Assembly: GCF_037969725.1 (NCBI RefSeq)
Contig: NZ_CP150203.1
Coordinates: forward strand, 4,108,001 to 4,172,000
Length of the DNA: 64,000 bases
DNA from: Paenibacillus sp. FSL W8-0426
GTDB lineage: Bacteria > Bacillota > Bacilli > Paenibacillales > Paenibacillaceae
Direction of reading: 5' to 3'
Position 1 is the stretch's first letter. Each line of letters starts with the position of its first letter. This document shows positions 19,131-27,583 of this stretch, in pieces. The notes under the pieces were generated by a model. That model ran no database searches, was not told the DNA's origin, and saw nothing but the letters and a program-made list of their open reading frames with translations. The position numbers were made by a program, and so were the translations under genes.

Positions 19131-19694
19131 ATGAACATACTTTCCTACGGATTGCTCGGGCTTCTTACCCGCGAGGAGTCGTCAGGTTATGATTTGATGC
19201 TGAAAATTCAGCCACATTGGCAAGCCAAACACAGCCAGATCTACCCTCTCCTATCCAAAATGGAAAACGAAGGTTTGTTATCGTCCCGCTGGGTTCAGCA
19301 ATCCGACAAGCCAGACAAAAAAATGTATGCCGTTACGGACCAAGGGATCGAAAAGCTGCTTGAGTGGATGATCACTCCTGTAACCGCTCCCGTCACGAGG
19401 GACGAATTCAATTTGCGCATCCTATGCGTAGGAATCGCGGAAGATGGCAGTATGAGACGGATCCTGAATGAACGAAAAAATTGGTTTTTGGAACGAATCC
19501 GTTATTATGAAGAGCTGAAATCCCGCATTCCTCACGATAATCTGCGCGTAGGCAGCCGCGAGTTCGGCAGTTACATTCTGGTTCAGAAAGGGCTGATGAA
19601 TGCCCAAACCGGACTGGAATGGTGCAAATGGGTGACTCAGCTGCTTGACGGACAAAAAGCCATTCATTCCACACCAAGCATTGCGCAAAATTAA
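19131..19694 (+). CDS. PadR-family transcriptional regulator
   Basis: 187 residues. The N-terminal winged helix reads MNILSYGLLGLLTREESSGYDLM...HSQIYPLLSKMENEGLL, the PadR signature, and a C-terminal helical dimerisation domain (Vir_C-like) follows. ATG 19131 is 8 bases after AAGGAG, better than the ATG at 19125. Members repress membrane transport or stress genes in response to phenolics or drugs. No target is adjacent in an obvious divergent position, so the regulon is unknown; autoregulation through the palindrome at 18997 is possible. Confidence 0.88.
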   Translation: MNILSYGLLGLLTREESSGYDLMLKIQPHWQAKHSQIYPLLSKMENEGLLSSRWVQQSDKPDKKMYAVTDQGIEKLLEWMITPVTAPVTRDEFNLRILCVGIAEDGSMRRILNERKNWFLERIRYYEELKSRIPHDNLRVGSREFGSYILVQKGLMNAQTGLEWCKWVTQLLDGQKAIHSTPSIAQN

Positions 19695-19799
19695 TTTAAA
19701 AAAATTTGAAACTTCTCTTCAGATTCATTCGTATTAACGCAGTAAGGCCCAATCGGGCAGCACATCAAACACTTTAATCAGGGGGTTACGATCTTACCA

Positions 19800-20294
19800 A
19801 TGAAAAACAAATTCGGCATCAAACATCTCATGATGGTTTTCATGGCGTTCACACTGTTGTTCGGTACAGTCTCTGCTTTCGCTCCAGACTACGCCGACGC
19901 CAAACGCGGCGGTTTCAAATCGGGGACAAAAAGCTATACCAATACACCGAAAAAATCCGACAACAACGTGAGCCAATCCAATTCCAATAACAATTCAACT
20001 ACAGGCGCTTCAACAACGAACCGTGGCGGATTCTTCGGCGGTGGCGGCGGTTTCATGAAAGGCATGATGCTGGGTGGTCTGGCAGGAATGCTGTTCGGCG
20101 GACTGTTCGGCGGCATGGGCTTCCTTGGCAACATCCTCGGACTGTTGGTTAACGTCATTGCCATCGTAGCGATCGTCATGCTGGCTATGGCCCTCTTCAG
20201 AGCGATTGCCAATCGCCGCAAACCGGCAACTCACGGCCGCTATGACAGCCGCGACGATCGTGACGATGACCGCAACAGAAACGGACGGTATTAA
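19800..20294 (+). CDS. Gly-rich Tim44-like membrane protein
   Basis: 164 residues. A signal-peptide-like N-terminus (MKNKFGIKHLMMVFMAFTLLFGTVSAFA) precedes a Ser/Asn-rich linker, then RGGFFGGGGGFMKGMMLGGLAGMLFGGLFGG, one hydrophobic helix at about 110-135 (NILGLLVNVIAIVAIVMLAMAL), and a charged tail. This resembles the N-terminal part of bacterial proteins annotated Tim44-like; the catalytic-like Tim44 domain itself is absent. Function unknown. It ends 5 bases before the YxcD-like gene, so the two are probably co-transcribed. Confidence 0.65.
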   Translation: MKNKFGIKHLMMVFMAFTLLFGTVSAFAPDYADAKRGGFKSGTKSYTNTPKKSDNNVSQSNSNNNSTTGASTTNRGGFFGGGGGFMKGMMLGGLAGMLFGGLFGGMGFLGNILGLLVNVIAIVAIVMLAMALFRAIANRRKPATHGRYDSRDDRDDDRNRNGRY

Positions 20295-20299
20295 TCCGT

Positions 20300-20581
20300 A
20301 TGATTCTGAGCATGGATGAAATCGTCAACGCTATTTGCATTCATACCGCCGAGCGAAAAGGCGTACGTCCAACGGAGGTCAACGTTGAGCTGAGCTGGGA
20401 AGAAGATACGGGATACACCGCAGAAGTATGGGTTGCCGGTCGCAGCCAATACTTGGTGGAGTCCAATATGATCGAAGCAATCCTGCGCTATCTTCACAGC
20501 GAATACAATATTCGGGCATATCGCGAAGATGTGCGCCTGGATCTGGATGAAGAGATTACAGCGATTGTGAATCAGCACTAA
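20300..20581 (+). CDS. YxcD-like protein (DUF2653)
   Basis: 93 residues, acidic, soluble. The reading DEIVNAICIHTAERKGVRPTEVNVELSWEEDTGYTAEVWV, then a C-terminal helix and VRLDLDEEITAIV, matches the small DUF2653 family typified by B. subtilis YxcD. No activity is known. Located 5 bases after the Tim44-like gene and followed by a terminator. Confidence 0.7.
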   Translation: MILSMDEIVNAICIHTAERKGVRPTEVNVELSWEEDTGYTAEVWVAGRSQYLVESNMIEAILRYLHSEYNIRAYREDVRLDLDEEITAIVNQH

Positions 20582-20599
20582 CTTGCATCGCATAAAACC

Positions 20600-20645
20600 A
20601 ACCGTCTCCCAATGTTTATGACATTTGGCTGGAGACGGTTTTTTA
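20600..20645 (+). terminator. Terminator after the yxcD-like gene
   Basis: A 10-bp stem AACCGTCTCC/GGAGACGGTT with an inner AATGT/ACATT extension, followed by a T-run. It lies between convergent genes and may serve only the plus strand. Confidence 0.88.
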
Positions 20646-20674
20646 GTTTTTTTAATTTCGCTCGCAAGAGTGTT

Positions 20675-22453
20675 CTATCGCTTCCATCCGTCCTTTAGCG
20701 AAACAATCCGATTGAAGACGAACTGTTCACCTGAAGACTCATTCATCGAGTCAAGGATAAAATAGCCATGGCGAATGAACTGGAATCGTTCTCCCGGATT
20801 CGATTGCTGCACATAAGGCTCAACCACTGCTTGTTTAACAATGTGCAAAGAATCGGGATTCATCCCCAACCTCTCATTCCCACCAATATCGTCCAAATTC
20901 ACTCCGGGAATCAGCAGTTGATCGTACAGCCGCAGTTCACATGTTACAGCATGCTTGGCCGATACCCAATGAATGGTTCCTTTGACTTTACGCTCTTTGA
21001 AGCCGCTGCCACTCTTCGTTCGGGGATCGTAGGTGCAATGCAGTTCAATGATTTCGCCGGATCGCGGATCTTTGATAACCTCCTCGCAGCGAATGAAATA
21101 TGCACCCTTGAGCCGCACTTCTGCACCTGGCGCCAACCGATGAAACCCCTTCGCAGGAACTTCCATGAAATCATCGCGGTCAATGTATAACTCCCTCGAA
21201 AAGGCTACCTCGCGCACACCCCGATCAGCGGTCAACGGGTTGTTTTCAATAGGCAGCATCTCTTCACCTTCATTCGGGTAATTGATGAGTATCACCTTTA
21301 GGGGATGAACAACCGCCATGATCGCCGGAACATTCGGTTTAAGCTCCTGACGGAGCACATGGTCCAACAAGGATATATCCACCGTTGTTTGCTGTCTTGC
21401 GAGTCCAATGCCACCGATGAATTCTCTAATGCTCTCGGGAGTGTATCCCCTGCGTCTCAGGCCGGAAATCGTTGGCAGCCGGGGATCGTCCCAGCCATCT
21501 ACCCAGCCGGATTCAACCATTTTCCGCAGGTAACGCTTGCCGGTCACCGCACCGGCGATATTGACGCGTCCAAACTCCCACTGCCTGGGCGGTTCCAAGA
21601 TCCCCAATTCGGCCAGCACCCAATCATACAGTGCACGATGGTCTTTGAATTCAATGGAACAGAGGGAATGTGTAATGCCTTCAATCATGTCTTGAATAGG
21701 ATGAGCGAAATCATACATTGGATAGATGCACCAAACATTTCCTGTCCGGTAATGCGGGGCATGAATGATCCTGTACAGCACCGGATCACGAAGATTCATG
21801 TTCGGAGAAGCCATATCGATTTTTGCACGAAGTACACAAGATCCGTCCGGATGGATTCCATTTCGCATCTCCTGAAACAAGCGCAAATTTTCCTCTGGGG
21901 TTCGATTGCGATAGGGACTGTCGGTTCCTGGTTCGGTTAACGTTCCCCTGCTAGCTGCCAATTCCTCCGGAGAAAGATGACATACATACGCTTTGCCTTG
22001 TTGAATGAGTTCAACTGCTGCGGCATAGATTCGGTCGGAATAATCAGACCCATAATATACGTGCCCCCCAGGACTGTAACCAAGCCATTCCATATCTTTG
22101 AGAATGGACTCAACGTAAGAGATGTCCTCTTTCAATGGATTCGTGTCGTCGAACCTTAAATGAAAGGTACCCTCGAATGTTTGAGCTGTGGTGTAATTGA
22201 TGTGAATAGCATAGGCACTGCCGATATGAAGGTGCCCGTTCGGTTCGGGTGGAAAGCGGGTACAGATCGGACGTTGAAAACGGCCAGCCATCACATCTTC
22301 CCGGATGAGGTTCTCCAGGTAACTCCCACCTTGGGTGGAGCTGCGTTCGTCCTCGTCTTGCCGGGATTGTTTATTTTCACGTCTCGCCATCACGAATTCC
22401 CTATTCAACTCATGTTCTGTTTCCTTTTTCGGTTTGTCGAAACCTGCTTCCAT
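20675..22453 (-). CDS. glnS: Glutaminyl-tRNA synthetase, divergent
   Basis: 592 residues. The overall reading (TRFPPEPNGHLHIG, RFDDTNP, LTEPGTDSPYRNR, RAKIDMASPN, YPMYDFAHP, GWDDPRLPTISGLRRRGY, then an anticodon-binding beta-barrel) is GlnRS rather than GluRS. Two catalytic signatures are altered: HIGH reads HIGS (76-79) and the KMSKS loop reads AVTGKRYL (301-308), keeping only the second Lys. There is no C-terminal YqeY fusion, which is frequent in Firmicute GlnRS as I recall. The start has GGGGAGG 9 bases upstream. Control is by the T-box directly upstream. B. subtilis itself lacks GlnRS and uses GatCAB, so a direct enzyme here is notable. Confidence 0.88.
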   Translation of the reverse strand: MEAGFDKPKKETEHELNREFVMARRENKQSRQDEDERSSTQGGSYLENLIREDVMAGRFQRPICTRFPPEPNGHLHIGSAYAIHINYTTAQTFEGTFHLRFDDTNPLKEDISYVESILKDMEWLGYSPGGHVYYGSDYSDRIYAAAVELIQQGKAYVCHLSPEELAASRGTLTEPGTDSPYRNRTPEENLRLFQEMRNGIHPDGSCVLRAKIDMASPNMNLRDPVLYRIIHAPHYRTGNVWCIYPMYDFAHPIQDMIEGITHSLCSIEFKDHRALYDWVLAELGILEPPRQWEFGRVNIAGAVTGKRYLRKMVESGWVDGWDDPRLPTISGLRRRGYTPESIREFIGGIGLARQQTTVDISLLDHVLRQELKPNVPAIMAVVHPLKVILINYPNEGEEMLPIENNPLTADRGVREVAFSRELYIDRDDFMEVPAKGFHRLAPGAEVRLKGAYFIRCEEVIKDPRSGEIIELHCTYDPRTKSGSGFKERKVKGTIHWVSAKHAVTCELRLYDQLLIPGVNLDDIGGNERLGMNPDSLHIVKQAVVEPYVQQSNPGERFQFIRHGYFILDSMNESSGEQFVFNRIVSLKDGWKR

Positions 22454-22499
22454 GCTAGAATGCCTCCCCTGTTATGATCAACCACGTAATGATCAACGA

Positions 22500-22800
22500 A
22501 AAAAGAACTTCACCTCCCAAGACGATATGTCTTGGGGACGAAGTTCTCGTGGTGCCACCCCAGGTTCACCGAAATGTCGCCATTCCAGTCTCATCAAGTC
22601 CATTTCCGTTCATACTGCGAACCGTACTGAACCCTGTGCTCTATATCGGGAGCACCCGTTCCACCATCCCTGACGCTGCACGTTTTGTTCCGGCGGACCG
22701 TTCGGAGGCTTGCTTCAATGCTGTTTTTTCACCCATTCTCAGCATCAGGGCTCTCTGTATAAAAAAATCAGCATCTACTCTTCTCGTCATCACGTTCAAT
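22500..22800 (-). promoter_or_regulatory. T-box riboswitch of glnS, Gln (CAA) specifier
   Basis: On the minus strand: an AGAGAGC motif of stem I, the specifier context GAAG-CAA-GC with CAA at 22710-22712, a hairpin (GTGCTC/GAGCAC) that fits stem III, the T-box core GGGTGGCACCACG (22548-22560), and a long perfect terminator stem (about 22505-22548) followed by T residues. The specifier is read by analogy with the tyrS leader in this window, which has GAAG-TAC-AC in the same context. Uncharged tRNA-Gln should stabilise the antiterminator and turn glnS on. Confidence 0.85.
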
Positions 22801-22810
22801 ATTTCCTATT

Positions 22811-22839
22811 ATTGTAATCAAAGCCAAAATGAAAGTCAA
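22811..22839 (-). promoter_or_regulatory. Sigma-A promoter of the glnS T-box transcript
   Basis: TTGACT (22834-22839) and TACAAT (22811-22816) are separated by 17 bases on the minus strand. It begins only 12 bases after the GH18 stop codon, with no terminator between, so readthrough from the fucosidase operon would also enter the T-box. Confidence 0.75.
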
Positions 22840-22850
22840 ACCCTTTTCGT

Positions 22851-23888
22851 TTACGATTGGCTGTCAAATTCATGATCCATCGTTTCGAGCAATTGATGTG
22901 TCTTGTCACATTTATATTCCCAAAACATAATGCCGCCCAATTCATGATCATGTACATATCGGCATTTGGCTCGGATGGAGTCAGGATCGTCATAAGAAAT
23001 AAACGTGTGTCCATTAAAGAGATACGGCGCCTTTGCTTCATCATCCCAATGCCTGGTATACCCGTTCAACCCAATGTAATTGGCGTTTAACTCCGTATAC
23101 TCCGGACCGTAACCGCCGGTCGTTTCTGCCATTTGATGCAATCCATCGTTCCGGTCGGGCACACCCTTCCACATGCGGGAATAGAACGCGGCACCGATGA
23201 TGATCTTGTCCTTGGGCACACCTGCCCTGTGAAACGTTTGGACCGAAGCATCAACGCTGATGCGGAACAAATCCCCAGTTGGCGTAAAGAGATTTGTATG
23301 ATGTCCCGTTAATACCTGAAAGCCGCCCCGCATGTCATAGGTCATCAGCTGCACGTAATCGACGTACCTTTGCACCTGATCCATTTCCGTTCCATCCACG
23401 TAGTATTGGTCCGCTCCCGCTGCAATGGTCAGCATATAATACTTCCCGTCCAACTCACCCTGCCGTGTCAACGCTTCCCTGATGGTTTTCAGCAGCATCG
23501 TGAAGTTCGGCTTGTCACTTGCGGATGCCGCAATCCCAGCCTCTCCATAACATGGGTATTCCCAATCCAAATCAATGCCATCAAGTCCATAAGTGGTTAC
23601 GGCTAGCACAGCAGATTCGGCGATTCTATTCCTGCCCTCTGCCGTCGCCGCTGCCTCCGAAAAACCGCCGGAGCTCCAGCCTCCAACGGACAAAATAAAG
23701 CGCAAATCCGGATGGGTCCTCTTGATCACGGAAACTTGATCCATGTTTTGCAAATGCTCGGTGTGAATGGCTCCCTCCCGAATACCGGCAAAAGCGATAT
23801 TGATGTGCGTCATTCGTTTCAGATCGGCCTCTGTCACGCTCTTCAGATCACGATGACCGACGTATCCGATGATCCATTTTCGGCTCAT
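22851..23888 (-). CDS. Glycoside hydrolase family 18 protein, cytoplasmic
   Basis: 345 residues, a TIM barrel without signal peptide. The GH18 motifs are SVGGWSSGG (67-75) and DGIDLDWEYP (103-112), where Glu110 is the catalytic acid; LMTYDMRGG follows. GH18 enzymes cleave beta-1,4 linkages after GlcNAc (chitinases, endo-beta-N-acetylglucosaminidases). Being intracellular and last in an operon with a fucosidase, it more likely acts on imported GlcNAc oligosaccharides than on chitin. It starts 28 bases after the transglutaminase-like gene with a GGGAGAGG ribosome site. Confidence 0.88.
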   Translation of the reverse strand: MSRKWIIGYVGHRDLKSVTEADLKRMTHINIAFAGIREGAIHTEHLQNMDQVSVIKRTHPDLRFILSVGGWSSGGFSEAAATAEGRNRIAESAVLAVTTYGLDGIDLDWEYPCYGEAGIAASASDKPNFTMLLKTIREALTRQGELDGKYYMLTIAAGADQYYVDGTEMDQVQRYVDYVQLMTYDMRGGFQVLTGHHTNLFTPTGDLFRISVDASVQTFHRAGVPKDKIIIGAAFYSRMWKGVPDRNDGLHQMAETTGGYGPEYTELNANYIGLNGYTRHWDDEAKAPYLFNGHTFISYDDPDSIRAKCRYVHDHELGGIMFWEYKCDKTHQLLETMDHEFDSQS

Positions 23889-23916
23889 ATGTCACCTCTC
23901 CCTTGATCACACTAGG

Positions 23917-26532
23917 TCACTTCGCGAGCATAACGCCGACACGAACAGCTTCCTTCACGGCTCCGATGCGATAACCGTAAGAAACATACCGAATGCGGTA
24001 TTGTTGATCCAGCACCGCAAGGTGAGGGAATCCCGACTCTAACGCGATTGGACTGCACAGCACTTCGGGTATTGCGCCTTTGTTCATTTCTGCGAATCGA
24101 ACCTGTGCCGGTAGCTGCTTCAACGGATCTGCGCTAAAAGGACTGATCGTACCCAAGGAAGGTGTAATCAGCACGATCGGGAGACCGCCTTCTGCCAACG
24201 CTTGGTTCGAATCGGCCAGCTCTCTCAACAAATGCATGGTCGGTTCCCTTCCTGGTTCGATCCAGGCCAGCAGTGCGCCTGAAGTCAGGCCAAGACTTTG
24301 GTCATTGAGTCGGGTTACGGTTCCGTCCTGCCAACGCAGCTCCATTTGTTGATCTACCGCGCCAAGAACGGGAAGGTCCTCCTCCACACTCCGGAAGTTT
24401 ACGTCAACATGGGTTTCTTCCCCCGCCTGCACCTCGAAGTACGTCAACTTCACGCTAACCGTGCCGTTTTTCAAACGTACGCCTGTCGTCATGCGATAAG
24501 ATCCTTGCTCGACCTCCAGCGGAGCCGCGAACAGATTCGTTTCTCCATGCGGCAAATGCAGCGTTACGTATTTCCCTTCAACAAGACGTGCAATCGTGAC
24601 ATTTTCATAATAAGATGCTTTTGGCGTCGCCAGCGCCGTTTCCATCCGTTTGAGTTGAATAAAACCGCTGCCCTGCTCCACATCTTCCTGATCTCCAAAA
24701 TCTGCACTCATCCATGCCCCCTGTTTCCAGTATTGAGGTTTGCGTTCCAGGGGATGCAGGCGAGCGGGTATGCCCAAGCTGCGGCACATGGAAACAAACA
24801 AAATCGCCAGCGACTCTTCATCTCCGGCCATCAGCCGATAGGTGCCCACAGCTGTTCCCTTGCCTTTTAGATTCGGCAAATTTTCAACATAAACATAATT
24901 CCTTTTCAGTACAGCGGCAAGAAGCGCCGGGTCCTTCACCATGGAACCACACTCATCCGCTTTGAAGGAATCACGGAATTCTCTTCGGTACAAGCCAAGC
25001 ATTTCATAGGAAACGCGCGGGCACAGGACATAAGGAATGAACAAATGATCCGGCAGCATGCCGCGAAGAGGCAGCGATTCATTCAAATGTTCATTCAGGA
25101 CAGGACGAAATGTGTCGATCAAATCCTTGCTATTCAGCGATTCCAACAACAGCAGCGGCCACTCCCCATGCTCGGGCGAGCTCTCCCGAAGAAATCCGGC
25201 TATTTCATGCCCGTTTCCACGCGCCTTTTGCAAGATATCCCACACCCGTGCTTCAGAAAGGCCAAGTTGCCGAGCTAAACGATGGCTCTCCGACTCCGTC
25301 ACAAATGTGCCTTCGAACAATGCGCGAACAGCGTCCCCGTTCTGCAATCGACGTTGATGCAAGGACTCGGCTGCATCCGTCACTGCCGGCAGTTCGTCGC
25401 CTTCCGTCTCGGGTGGAGGAACCATATCCAAATCAACGACGCCCCGTTCCTGAACAGGTTCGCTGTTCAGGTCCAAAACAAGCTCCAATGAGTCCAATTT
25501 GCCAATGCTGACCTTGCGCTCCTGCCACCGCCCACGATACACGGCCCTGATGAGCAAATCGCCAAATCCTGTCTTAAAGCCGACCTGCCCTTCCCCATCC
25601 GTCATCAGCTCTGCAATGGGGTAGAATTCGGCCATGTTATACAATTCGAAGCGGACGGCAGCACCTTCGATCATCCCGCCGTCTTGATCTCTAACCGCTA
25701 CGGTGATCGTTTTGGCAGGCGCGTAGTTCTCCAGCAGGTTCAGTTCGGTAAACCCTTCTTCGGCAAGAGTGATGTCATCCGGACCCTGATAGTTTCCCAG
25801 CACTCTTGTGTTCATCAGCATCGAGCGGCGGGCAGGCGGCGTAAACCAACCTTGGTTCAACCTCGCTTCCGGCTCGCACGCCCCGATGTAATGCCACCTT
25901 CCATCCGCCCACGCTTCCACCCAAGCATGGTTATCGTCGCAATGCGCCCAACGAGGCGTGTAGACTTGGCGAGCAGGAATGCCGATGCTTCTAAGGGCAG
26001 CCACGGCAAGCGTCGATTCCTCGCCGCATCTTCCCCTTGCGCTCCGAATCATCGTGAGCGGAGAAACGGTGCGCAGATCGCTTCCGGTATAGACCGCTTT
26101 TTCGTGGCACCAGTAATTAGCCTCCAGGATGGCATCGGCCATGGACAGACCGTGGATGCGGCCCGCCAGTTCTGCGTAAAAGGCAGCTCGCCAGTCTTCG
26201 ATGTTTTCTGTATTTACCCTGCATGGCAACACAAAGTACAGGAATAAATCATCCGGAACCTGTTCTCCCCAAGGCACCTCATGCCGAATCTTCAGCGCGG
26301 CCCTGACATGACTGAGAAGTAATGCACCAGGGACATCGGCTAAATCCTGAAGCGGGCTGTATGCATACAGATATTTGAGCGCCCATTCCTCTTCCGGAGA
26401 CAACGTTTCTTGGAATACGGCAAACATTTCATTCAGCCTTGACCCGACTAGCTCCCTTTTTAACCGCAGCTTATCTTCAATCCGATTCATCTCTTCGGGG
26501 GAAAGGGAAAAAACCGACGTTTGCACACTCAT
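23917..26532 (-). CDS. Tandem transglutaminase-like protein with thioredoxin-like tail
   Basis: 871 residues from ATG 26532, which overlaps the upstream stop as ATGA. Repeat 1 (about 45-230) has the transglutaminase-like core: Cys169 in GRCGEES and His202 in DDNHAWVEAW; where the usual Asp is expected it reads GACEPE. A beta-sandwich follows (275-345). Repeat 2 (about 450-615) copies the fold (LPDHLFIPYVLCPRV parallels VPDDLFLYFVLPCRV) but its Cys position reads AGDEES, so it should be inactive. The C-terminus (750-870) resembles a thioredoxin/TlpA fold without Cys. No signal peptide. Substrate unknown; peptide amidase, transferase or glycan-amide hydrolysis are possible. Third gene of the fucosidase operon. 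Confidence 0.75.
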   Translation of the reverse strand: MSVQTSVFSLSPEEMNRIEDKLRLKRELVGSRLNEMFAVFQETLSPEEEWALKYLYAYSPLQDLADVPGALLLSHVRAALKIRHEVPWGEQVPDDLFLYFVLPCRVNTENIEDWRAAFYAELAGRIHGLSMADAILEANYWCHEKAVYTGSDLRTVSPLTMIRSARGRCGEESTLAVAALRSIGIPARQVYTPRWAHCDDNHAWVEAWADGRWHYIGACEPEARLNQGWFTPPARRSMLMNTRVLGNYQGPDDITLAEEGFTELNLLENYAPAKTITVAVRDQDGGMIEGAAVRFELYNMAEFYPIAELMTDGEGQVGFKTGFGDLLIRAVYRGRWQERKVSIGKLDSLELVLDLNSEPVQERGVVDLDMVPPPETEGDELPAVTDAAESLHQRRLQNGDAVRALFEGTFVTESESHRLARQLGLSEARVWDILQKARGNGHEIAGFLRESSPEHGEWPLLLLESLNSKDLIDTFRPVLNEHLNESLPLRGMLPDHLFIPYVLCPRVSYEMLGLYRREFRDSFKADECGSMVKDPALLAAVLKRNYVYVENLPNLKGKGTAVGTYRLMAGDEESLAILFVSMCRSLGIPARLHPLERKPQYWKQGAWMSADFGDQEDVEQGSGFIQLKRMETALATPKASYYENVTIARLVEGKYVTLHLPHGETNLFAAPLEVEQGSYRMTTGVRLKNGTVSVKLTYFEVQAGEETHVDVNFRSVEEDLPVLGAVDQQMELRWQDGTVTRLNDQSLGLTSGALLAWIEPGREPTMHLLRELADSNQALAEGGLPIVLITPSLGTISPFSADPLKQLPAQVRFAEMNKGAIPEVLCSPIALESGFPHLAVLDQQYRIRYVSYGYRIGAVKEAVRVGVMLAK

Positions 26533-27569
26533 CTCGCATTCCCATCTTTCCATAGTTTACCGTCTTCCCTGATGATCCATTTCCCGTTCCCATCCGCCGT
26601 TGCCGCTGAAATTTGAAACAAGCGGTCCGCGGCAACGACTTCCGTAGTAATGTCCAGATCAGGTGACCCATCCAACAATGACAAGTCCTGAGCAAACGTA
26701 CCTTCCTTTTCTCTGTAGTTACGCTGCAAATAATAAAGCTTCCGCAGCTCCCACTTGATCTGCTCATCCTCCGGAATGGAAAAATGGTTTAATTCCTCCT
26801 GTTCATCCGTAAACACGACATATCCCCACAGCTCAGGATAATGCATGTTGACCAGCCCCATCGGCGACCACACCCAGTTATCCTCAGGATAAGGCTTCCC
26901 CGTGCCGGGATCGATCACTTTTTGATACGTCCCATCCACCACTTCAGCCTGCCATTCCACCCGCGAGAAGTTCACTCTCCAGAATTCGCCGGATACCGGG
27001 GCACGATGTTCCTTGGCACACTCTTTCAAGCTGGTCCATGGTATCGCGATCTCCACAGACCATTTACGGTTATCCGCTTCCGGCTGATTGAGCTTGCCAT
27101 CAATGTGCACGGCGGTCTTCAACCCTTTCATATCCCAGCTGTCCAGCGGAGGACCCCCATCCCTGTAAGGTTTGATCAGAAGCAAATCCCATACCGTGTT
27201 CAGCGCATTGATCTCGAATTCGTAATATCCGTGGCTATCCCCGTCCGGATCGATGAAAATTTCAAAATCGTTGTCATAAAAAATGACGGAATCGCGCTCG
27301 GTCAGCGTCGCCCAGATTTGATCCTCCCACAGCTCTGCGCCGAAATAAAAATGTTCATCGTCCCACAGCATTTTGACCCGCGTATCCTTTGCGGGAGCCG
27401 GCCGCAGGTCTCCTTCAATGTCGACAAACTTCTCCGTCCACTCCGCCCGATCCCAGAAAGGTTTATCCAGCTTCCCGTCAAGCTCCAGCTCACCTTCCGC
27501 GCGGCGGCAAAAATAGTGCTTTGGCTGATAAACGTCTATTTGCGGAACAGGTACACCACTTAGCGTCAT
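26529..27569 (-). CDS. Carbohydrate-binding family 9-like protein
   Basis: 346 residues, no signal peptide. The reading ELELDGKLDKPFWDRAEWTEKFVDIEGD...RVKMLWDDEHFYFGAELWED, FEIFIDPDGDSHGYYEFEINALNTVWDLLL and KWSVEIAIPWTSL is the CBM9-like beta-sandwich seen in DOMON/CBM9 proteins of sugar loci. No catalytic domain is visible, so it may bind a glycan or act as a subunit of a neighbouring enzyme. It starts 14 bases after the fucosidase stop with GGAGGG upstream, and its stop overlaps the next gene. Confidence 0.78.
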   Translation of the reverse strand: MTLSGVPVPQIDVYQPKHYFCRRAEGELELDGKLDKPFWDRAEWTEKFVDIEGDLRPAPAKDTRVKMLWDDEHFYFGAELWEDQIWATLTERDSVIFYDNDFEIFIDPDGDSHGYYEFEINALNTVWDLLLIKPYRDGGPPLDSWDMKGLKTAVHIDGKLNQPEADNRKWSVEIAIPWTSLKECAKEHRAPVSGEFWRVNFSRVEWQAEVVDGTYQKVIDPGTGKPYPEDNWVWSPMGLVNMHYPELWGYVVFTDEQEELNHFSIPEDEQIKWELRKLYYLQRNYREKEGTFAQDLSLLDGSPDLDITTEVVAADRLFQISAATADGNGKWIIREDGKLWKDGNAR

Positions 27570-27583
27570 TTCGTTCCCTCCAT

